DNA from: Streptomyces longisporoflavus
Lineage (GTDB): Bacteria; Actinomycetota; Actinomycetes; Streptomycetales; Streptomycetaceae
Direction of reading: 5' to 3'
Assembly (NCBI RefSeq): GCF_014649775.1
Contig: NZ_BMTR01000010.1
Span: 282,888-346,887 of the forward strand
Length of the DNA stretch: 64,000 nucleotides
Shown here one piece after another: positions 58,726 through 64,000 of the stretch. The position numbers were made by a program, and so were the translations under genes. Position 1 is the stretch's first letter, and every line of letters starts with the position of its first letter. The notes beneath the pieces are model-generated. The model saw only the letters and a program-made list of their open reading frames with translations. It did not search any database and had not been told where the DNA came from.

Positions 58726-59694
58726 TTAGGCCGCCTCGGCGATCGCCCGGACGATCTCCGCGGCCATGCGCCGGATGCCCGGCGAACGGGTGGGGCAGGG
58801 GCGGGACTTGGCGGTGGTGGGCGCCAGGCAGAAGTGCAGGTAGTCGTCCTCCCGGTGCAGGGCGGTGCGACCGCTGCCCGGCTCGGTGCAGTACGCCGGG
58901 TGCTTCCGCTCGTACGACGTGCACGGCAGTTTCTCCACCCAGGTGTGCCTGCCCGACGCCGGGGCGACCACACGGCCCGCGTCGGCGACGATCCCGCCCG
59001 TCGACCGCGCCTGCGCCTCGTAGATGCCGTTGACGCGCCGTACGCGATCCGGCGTGATCGGGTCGGGGCCTTGCAGCACCCACACGATCCGCGGCGGCTT
59101 CGACCCCCCGGCGCCGCGGATCTGCGAGGCCAGCGCCTTCGCGTCGGCGGCGTACCGGTCGAAGTACTTCTGGCGCGCCTTGTCGTACGTGATGCCGTCC
59201 ATGCACGGCGTATAGCCCCACGCGTTGCCCCAGAACTGGAGCACCACGAAGTCCGGCCGCTGCTCGCGCACCAGCACGGCGGCCTTGTCCTTGTCGGGGA
59301 CGAGCGAGTCGTCGCCGGTGCCGTCGAGGTAGTCGCAGAGGGTGGTGCCGGAGTAGGGCGCGCTGGTGTAGCGCGCGCCGAGCCCGGCGCGGAGCTGGTC
59401 GCCGAGGACGGTCTGGTTCTCCATGGCGAGGGAGTCCCCGAGGTAGAGGACCTTCGGAGTCTTCGTCCGGGGTTTCTGCGCGGCGCGCCGGCGGGTCGTC
59501 GACGACGGTGGTGATGACGGCGACGACTGCTGCGCCGACGGTGGCGTCGACGGCGATGGCGTCGGGACGCCGGTGGCGGCGGACGGTGCTTTCGGGGCGG
59601 GGGCCGGTGCGGCGTTCCCGTCCGACCCGGGGTCCCCGCACGCCCCGAGGAGCAGCACAGCCGCCAGCACCCCGCCCACCCACGGCTTGCGCAT
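58726..59694 (-). CDS. SGNH-fold lipoprotein hydrolase
   Basis: 322 residues from ATG 59694: signal peptide with lipobox LLGAC (MRKPWVGGVLAAVLLLGAC), so the mature protein is lipid-anchored at the outer face. A Ser/Thr/Pro linker (about 25-70) then an SGNH domain (YLGDSLAMENQ, about 84; FWGNAW as the Asn block; catalytic His probably in DYLHFC). Possible peptidoglycan or polysaccharide O-acyl esterase; inferred from fold only. Confidence 0.82.
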   Translation of the reverse strand: MRKPWVGGVLAAVLLLGACGDPGSDGNAAPAPAPKAPSAATGVPTPSPSTPPSAQQSSPSSPPSSTTRRRAAQKPRTKTPKVLYLGDSLAMENQTVLGDQLRAGLGARYTSAPYSGTTLCDYLDGTGDDSLVPDKDKAAVLVREQRPDFVVLQFWGNAWGYTPCMDGITYDKARQKYFDRYAADAKALASQIRGAGGSKPPRIVWVLQGPDPITPDRVRRVNGIYEAQARSTGGIVADAGRVVAPASGRHTWVEKLPCTSYERKHPAYCTEPGSGRTALHREDDYLHFCLAPTTAKSRPCPTRSPGIRRMAAEIVRAIAEAA

Positions 59695-59931
59695 GCCACA
59701 ACTCCCGTCCGGCCGACCGAAAGAGCCCCCAAAAGGCCCCCAAGGCAAGCACAGACGCACCCGCGTGAGAAGACACCGGGGATCACTTCAGGCCCCGGAC
59801 CGCCTGGCCCGACCCCGGCCCGCCCATTACCCCGGACGTAATCGACCCCCCGGCGACCGGTCGGCAGTCTTGAGTCATCGCCCCGCAAGACGACACGACA
59901 CGACCACCACCGCACAGGAGGCTGACCCACC

Positions 59932-60315
59932 ATGACCGCACACGACACCGCCGCGTACGAGACCGCCGTCGCCCGCTACTTCGAGGCCTGGAACGTGGAG
60001 GGCGCCGAGAACATCAAGAAGGCCGTGGCCGCCGCCTGGACCGAGGACGGCAGCTACACGGACCCGCTGGCCGACGTCGCCGGTCACGAGGGCCTCGCCG
60101 CCGTGATCAACGGGGCCCACGAGCAGTTCCCCGGCTTCGAGTTCCGCCAGACCGGCACGGTCGACGGGCACCACGACATCGCGCGCTTCACCTGGGAGCT
60201 CGTGTCGCCCGCGGACGGGTCCGCGCCGGTCGCCGGGTTCGACGTCGTCAAGCTGGCCGACGACGGCCGGATTCGTTCCGTCCACGGTTTCCTGGACCGC
60301 GTGCCGACGGCCTGA
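59932..60315 (+). CDS. NTF2-like (SnoaL-type) protein
   Basis: 127 residues, ATG preceded by AGGAGG at proper distance. Cone-shaped alpha+beta fold: AVARYFEAWNVEGAENIKKAVAAAWTEDGSYTDPLADVAGHEGLAAVI ... FDVVKLADDGRIRSVHGFLDR. NTF2-like proteins include cyclases and isomerases; no substrate is suggested. Stands alone, with its own terminator. Confidence 0.87.
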   Translation: MTAHDTAAYETAVARYFEAWNVEGAENIKKAVAAAWTEDGSYTDPLADVAGHEGLAAVINGAHEQFPGFEFRQTGTVDGHHDIARFTWELVSPADGSAPVAGFDVVKLADDGRIRSVHGFLDRVPTA

Positions 60316-60323
60316 ACGAGCAG

Positions 60324-60364
60324 CAGTTCGCCCTACGGCCGATGACGGTCCGTAGGGCGAACTG
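60324..60364. terminator. Bidirectional terminator
   Basis: A 15-bp perfect stem, CAGTTCGCCCTACGG (60324-60338) with 60350-60364, has an 11-nt loop between convergent NTF2-like and PH-domain genes. Confidence 0.88.
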
Positions 60365-60402
60365 GTCCTGCTCTTACTGCTCTTACTGCTGTTGCCGCTT
60401 GA

Positions 60403-60768
60403 TCAGCGAGCCACGTACTGCGTGAGGATCGCCTGCACCTCGTAGATGTCGACGCCCTTGGTGAACGTCTTCTGGATCGGCTCGTGGGTTCCGGAGATCC
60501 AGATCTTGAGCTCGGCGTCGAGGTCGAAGTGCCCGGCGGTCTCCACCGAGAAGTGCGTGATGCTGCGGTACGGGACCGAGTGGTACTCGACCTTCTTGCC
60601 GGTTATCCCCTGCTTGTCGACGAGGACGAGACGGCGGTCGGTGAACAGCAGGGTGTCGCGGATCAGCAGAAACGCCGCCTGCACCTGCTCCCCGTGACCC
60701 AGCAGGCGCGCGTAGTCCTGCTGTGCGGTCGCCGGATTGATCGTGTGAGCGTTGCCGAACAGTGCCAT
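60403..60768 (-). CDS. Bacterial PH-domain protein
   Basis: 121 residues from ATG 60768. The whole protein is one bPH_1-type domain (LIRDTLLFTDRRLVLVDKQGITGKKVEYHSVPYRSITHFSVET). Cytosolic; these proteins sit in stress or membrane-associated complexes, unknown partner. Confidence 0.88.
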   Translation of the reverse strand: MALFGNAHTINPATAQQDYARLLGHGEQVQAAFLLIRDTLLFTDRRLVLVDKQGITGKKVEYHSVPYRSITHFSVETAGHFDLDAELKIWISGTHEPIQKTFTKGVDIYEVQAILTQYVAR

Positions 60769-60820
60769 GAGAGACCCCCCATTGATGGAACGTGGCTGAC
60801 TCCCCGAGGCTAGCCCGAGG

Positions 60821-62758
60821 CTAGTTGGCCCAGTACAGGTACTTCCAGGCACCGTAGGTCGTCGAGTTCACGTTGTCGCCGGACGAGCCGTTGACGTACG
60901 TGGAACGCATCCGCGCCTTTACGCCGGACTGGCCGGGCCCCTCCAGGGTGATGGCCGACTTGCCGTTCGTGCCGATCCGGAAGTACTCCGAGTCCGCGGA
61001 GTGCCACTTGCCGCCCGAGCGGACCTGGAGGTCGAAGCGCTGCTTGCGGCCCTCGTAGTAGCTCATGGTGGTGGTCAGGACCGGGTCGGCGTTCTTGTGG
61101 AACCAGTAGTACGACGTCGAGCCGATCTTCGCCTTCTTGTAGTGCTTGGAGACGGAGGTCGAGATCTTGACCTTGGCGTACGCCGTGGACTTCGCCGACT
61201 TGGGCGCGGTGCGGGCGTCGCCCTTGTAGACCGCGGTGACGACGGTGTCCCGCTTCATGTCGACGGTGGCGGAGATGTTGCCGCTGGAGTTGACCTTGCC
61301 GGTCTTCAGGAGCTTGTCCGGCTTGTCGCCGCCGTAGGGGTTCGCCCAGATCTCGACCGTGCGGTTCTTGTACGTCGAGCCGAGGTGCGCGGTGAAGGAG
61401 ACGTCGGCGCCGTAGCCGTAGACGTTGCCGTCCTTGTTGACCGTCAGCGTCGCCTTGGTGCGGGAGACGTCGACCTTGTCGGAGGCGGTGACCTTCGTGT
61501 GCTCGGCGTCGCCCTCGTACGTGACCTTGTACGTCACCTTGCCGCCGGCCGGCGGGGTGTCGGTGAAGCTGTAGGAGCCGTCCGCCTTGACGGTGACGGC
61601 GGGCAGGGCCTTGCCGTCGGGGCTCTCCAGGTCGGTGCGGGTCACCTGGAGCTTGGTGCCGCTCGGCAGCGGCACGCTCGCCGTGATCTTCCCCTGCACG
61701 GTGAGCTTCTTGCCGCGGGTGGCGGTCGAGGGGGCGTTCACCGTGAGGGTCGGGGCGTTCAGGGTCGGGTCGGTGAGCGCCTTGAGGGTGTAGCCGCTGC
61801 CCGACTCGGCGATCGCGAAGACCCGCGAGGAGTCCGGGGCCCAGGCCAGATCGGCCGCGCCGATCATGTCGGCCATGCCGGTGTCGTACGTACGGATCGG
61901 CACCGTGGTGCCCGGCCGGTAGACCGACACCTTGGCACCCTTGGCCTGGGCGACGAGCCCGTTCGGCGCGATGTCGGCGCGGTGGCCGGAGGGGTAGGCG
62001 CCCGCGGCCTTGAACTTCCCGTCGGCGTAGGCGGCCCGCTCGGCGCCGTTGACAAGGACCTGCGGGGCACCCGGCACGAGATCGATGTCACTGATGCCAT
62101 CGTTCAGCGAGTAGTCGCCGTTGTGCCAGGCGGTCAGCTGCGGTGTGCCGCCGGTGACGTCGACCACGGCCATCGAGTCCGTGGACAGGCCGGTCTCGCC
62201 GACGGCGAGCAGACCGGGCGCGGACGGGTCGGTGTCGAGGAGAGCCGCGCCCCAGACCCCGGGGTGCGCCTGCGGGAACAGACCGAGCGTCACCGAGCCG
62301 TCCGCCGGGTCGACCGAGCCCAGGTCGCCGTCCCACTGGTCGCCGTACGTGAACCAGACCTTGCCGCCGGCGAAGGCGACGTGGGTCGGACCGTCGGTGG
62401 TGGCGACGGTGTAGCGGGCCTTGACGTCGAGAGTGGCCGCGTCGAGGGCGACGACCTCGTGTATTTCCTCGGCGGCCGCGTACAGGGTGGCCCCGTCGGC
62501 GGACAGCGCGAGATCGGAGACCCCGCTGACACCGCTCACCGAGTCGACGACGGTGCCGGAGTAATCGGCGGCGAGAACCTTCCCGGCCGTACGGTCACCG
62601 ACGAAGACCCGCTTGAGCCCGCCATCGGCGACGAGGCCCCCCGGCGACGCGACGACGGCGGTGGCGGCTGAGGCGGGCGCGGCGCCGACGACACTCAGGG
62701 CAGCCGAACTGAACAGAACCGCGAGAGCTGTCGCGGTCGAAAGGGTGCGCGTACGCAC
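60821..62758 (-). CDS. Secreted YncE-like beta-propeller with Ig-like repeats
   Basis: 645 residues from GTG 62758. Signal peptide (TLSTATALAVLFSSAALSVVGAAPASA, about 5-31). N-terminal seven-bladed propeller-like part (about 35-330; repeated VFVGDRTAGKVLAADYSG, LSADGATLYAAAEE motifs), then two Ig-like beta-sandwich repeats (about 345-540) and a C-terminal beta domain with an aromatic end (GAWKYLYWAN). Probably surface display or polysaccharide binding. Confidence 0.82.
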   Translation of the reverse strand: MRTRTLSTATALAVLFSSAALSVVGAAPASAATAVVASPGGLVADGGLKRVFVGDRTAGKVLAADYSGTVVDSVSGVSGVSDLALSADGATLYAAAEEIHEVVALDAATLDVKARYTVATTDGPTHVAFAGGKVWFTYGDQWDGDLGSVDPADGSVTLGLFPQAHPGVWGAALLDTDPSAPGLLAVGETGLSTDSMAVVDVTGGTPQLTAWHNGDYSLNDGISDIDLVPGAPQVLVNGAERAAYADGKFKAAGAYPSGHRADIAPNGLVAQAKGAKVSVYRPGTTVPIRTYDTGMADMIGAADLAWAPDSSRVFAIAESGSGYTLKALTDPTLNAPTLTVNAPSTATRGKKLTVQGKITASVPLPSGTKLQVTRTDLESPDGKALPAVTVKADGSYSFTDTPPAGGKVTYKVTYEGDAEHTKVTASDKVDVSRTKATLTVNKDGNVYGYGADVSFTAHLGSTYKNRTVEIWANPYGGDKPDKLLKTGKVNSSGNISATVDMKRDTVVTAVYKGDARTAPKSAKSTAYAKVKISTSVSKHYKKAKIGSTSYYWFHKNADPVLTTTMSYYEGRKQRFDLQVRSGGKWHSADSEYFRIGTNGKSAITLEGPGQSGVKARMRSTYVNGSSGDNVNSTTYGAWKYLYWAN

Positions 62759-63055
62759 AGTGTTGTACCCCCACAAGGAATCCCGGTGGATGGCCGGGAG
62801 ATGAGAGCGCCGCGCAACACCCGGACATGACCGCTGAAGTGCGGTGACGCGCGGGGCGCGGCTGCTGTGGCGCAGCGTATGGCATGGCGGGGACAAATGG
62901 GGAGGGGGTTTCGCCCGGGGGGCGCCGGGCTTGCGGCTCCGGCGATAGCATCAGTATCGGGGAGTGCTCCCCGCTTGGGACTGGACAACGGGCTACGCGG
63001 CTACTGGAGCTGCCAGGGCTACCGGGATATCGGCAGGAGCGGCAGGTGCGTGACG
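62759..63055. promoter_or_regulatory. Divergent region of propeller gene and TetR gene
   Basis: 297 bp with no credible gene. A perfect 7-bp inverted repeat, CGGGGAGTGCTCCCCG (62958-62973), is a candidate TetR-type operator. Confidence 0.4.
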
Positions 63056-63775
63056 ATGACCGGAGAGACGACCGGTGAGATGACCGGTGATCCGCGGCGG
63101 CCGACGCCCCCGCGGCGGAGTGACGCGCGGCGCAACTGGGAGCTTCTGGTGGCGGCGGCCCGCGCGGAGTTCGCCGAGCAGGGGCTCGAAGCGCCGCTCG
63201 ACGTGATCGCCCGCCGGGCCGGCGTGGGTAACGCGACGCTCTACCGGAACTTCCCCACCCGCGCCGCCCTCATCAACGCCGTCTTCCATGACGTACTGAC
63301 CGGCACGATGACCGCGGGCGAGCAGGCGCGGACCGCGCCGGACGCCTGGGCCGCGCTGAACGACTATCTGCGGACGGTCTTCGTCACGCTGGCCGCCGAC
63401 CGGGGCACCAACGACCTCATGACCACCAACCTGGAGGGCATCGACGCGCTCCAGGCCGTGCACGCCCACAACCGCGAGACCATGGACATCCTGCTGAGCC
63501 GGGGCCGCGAACAGGGCGTGGTCCGTGCCGACGCCACCACCGAGGACGTGCTGTTCGCGCTCGCCGCGCTCGGGCGTGCCGTCCCGGCGCTTACGGCGGC
63601 CACCGCCGCGACGACCCCGGATGCGTGGCGCCGCCCGCTGGCCCTGTTCCTCGACGGCCTGCGCGCCGCACCGGGGGCACCGGAGCTACCGGGCCCGGCA
63701 TTGACCGCGGCGGGACTCGGCGACGTACTCACGCAATTGGGTCCGCACCGCACGTCCCGCAACGTCAGCGAGTGA
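63056..63775 (+). CDS. TetR-family transcription regulator
   Basis: 239 residues from ATG 63056; GTG 63050 is an alternative. HTH (about 28-75: NWELLVAAARAEFAEQGLEAPLDVIARRAGVGNATLYRNFPTRAALINAVF) is clear. C-terminal ligand domain is all-helical. The divergent secreted propeller gene is a possible target. Confidence 0.88.
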   Translation: MTGETTGEMTGDPRRPTPPRRSDARRNWELLVAAARAEFAEQGLEAPLDVIARRAGVGNATLYRNFPTRAALINAVFHDVLTGTMTAGEQARTAPDAWAALNDYLRTVFVTLAADRGTNDLMTTNLEGIDALQAVHAHNRETMDILLSRGREQGVVRADATTEDVLFALAALGRAVPALTAATAATTPDAWRRPLALFLDGLRAAPGAPELPGPALTAAGLGDVLTQLGPHRTSRNVSE

Positions 63776-63906
63776 CCTCAAAGGCGGCGGCTTTTCGACG
63801 CGTCCCTATCGGGCGGAGGTGGCGTCGGATCGGGCTCGTGGTCGCCGGTCTCGTGCGGTTGTTGTGCGGCGGCTGCCCGCCGGTTCGCACCGGCCGGACA
63901 ACAAAG
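63776..63906. other. Spacer before tRNA
   Basis: 131 bp with no gene visible. Confidence 0.5.
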
Positions 63907-63934
63907 AACCCCCGGGTCCATGACCTGGGGGTTT
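63907..63934 (-). terminator. tRNA-Gly terminator
   Basis: Inverted repeat AACCCCCGGGTC (63907-63918) with GACCTGGGGGTT (63922-63933), one mismatch, lies just downstream of the minus-strand tRNA. Confidence 0.8.
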
Positions 63935-63937
63935 CTA

Positions 63938-64000
63938 TGGAGCGGGTGACGAGAATCGAACTCGCACTCTCAGCTTGGGAAGCTGAGGTGATCTACGGAC
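63938..64000 (-). tRNA. tRNA-Gly(CCC), 5' part beyond window
   Basis: Minus-strand sequence has a TCAGC/GCTGA anticodon stem with loop TTCCCAA (anticodon CCC), T-arm GCGAG-TTCGATT-CTCGT, acceptor 3' strand CACCCGC and encoded TCCA 3' end at 63938. The 5' acceptor strand and D-arm lie past the window edge. Confidence 0.9.

Noticed and set aside
61001..62671. 556-codon open frame on the plus strand
   Set aside because: Antisense to the propeller/Ig-like secreted protein, which has a signal peptide and recognisable repeats. Typical high-GC shadow frame.
62867..63055. N-terminal extension of the TetR gene
   Set aside because: The extra 60 or so residues have no TetR similarity and cover the inverted repeat and the shared promoter space. 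The start at 63056 fits the family.
1..64000. CRISPR array or phage-defence island
   Set aside because: All tandem repeats seen (9, 15, 20, 21, 22, 33 and 54 bp) are contiguous without unique spacers, and no cas or known defence gene is present.

Overview
The window is about 70% GC with tightly packed genes, many GTG starts and ATGA stop/start overlaps. It carries a proteasome activator of the mycobacterial Bpa type, a mycothiol-dependent enzyme family, snapalysin, a K15-type DD-peptidase and two branched-chain keto-acid dehydrogenase (bkd) clusters about 12 kb apart. These point to a Streptomyces chromosome. A perfect parS core (GTTTCACGTGAAAC, 6143-6156) and the order of the core genes (bkd, Ser/Thr kinases, D-Ala-D-Ala peptidase, aspS, metG) suggest the oriC-proximal core. 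From memory this matches the S. coelicolor SCO38xx-SCO37xx neighbourhood; I could not check it.

Layout. 1-3318: first bkd operon (E1alpha cut by the window edge, E1beta, E2). 3488-7262: mobA-like gene, moeA and a K+ channel, with parS on the last junction, then a degenerate 33-bp repeat array. 7697-14387: quinone oxidoreductase, small membrane-anchored protein, Bpa, two divergent Ser/Thr kinases and a PNPOx-fold protein. 14478-19251: NarL-type response regulator and second bkd operon (E1alpha, E1beta, E2; no E3) behind two palindromic operator-like sites. 19374-28681: K15-type PBP, GntR-MFS pair, mycothiol-type enzyme, nitrilase-family amidase, small proteins, M18 aminopeptidase and FadE5-like acyl-CoA dehydrogenase.

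28826-36845: SseB-like protein, a pirin gene that has lost its 5' part, AI-2E-type permease overlapping a PAS-GAF-SpoIIE-HATPase protein tail to tail, aspS, then a decayed stretch (two 5'-deleted gene remnants back to back, an intact DUF397 gene and about 0.8 kb with no recognisable gene). 36846-44903: imine-reductase-like gene with a divergent LmrA/YxaF-type TetR gene sharing paired operators, metG, a VWA protein with a tandem-repeat linker, and a Tat-exported PhoX behind a PHO box.

45037-63775: LysR/snapalysin divergent pair, secreted SH3-like protein with a PAQ repeat, DrrAB-like ABC exporter, endonuclease/exonuclease/phosphatase-family protein, FUSC permease, two SGNH hydrolases, LysR, ClC-family protein lacking the gating glutamate, NTF2-like and PH-domain proteins, beta-propeller/Ig-like secreted protein and a TetR regulator. 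A partial tRNA-Gly(CCC) closes the window. No CRISPR array, rRNA, prophage, insertion sequence or biosynthetic cluster was found. The best leads are the deletion scars, repeats that begin at gene 3' ends, the parS site, and several well-formed operators (PHO box, LmrA-type, LysR, bkd palindromes).
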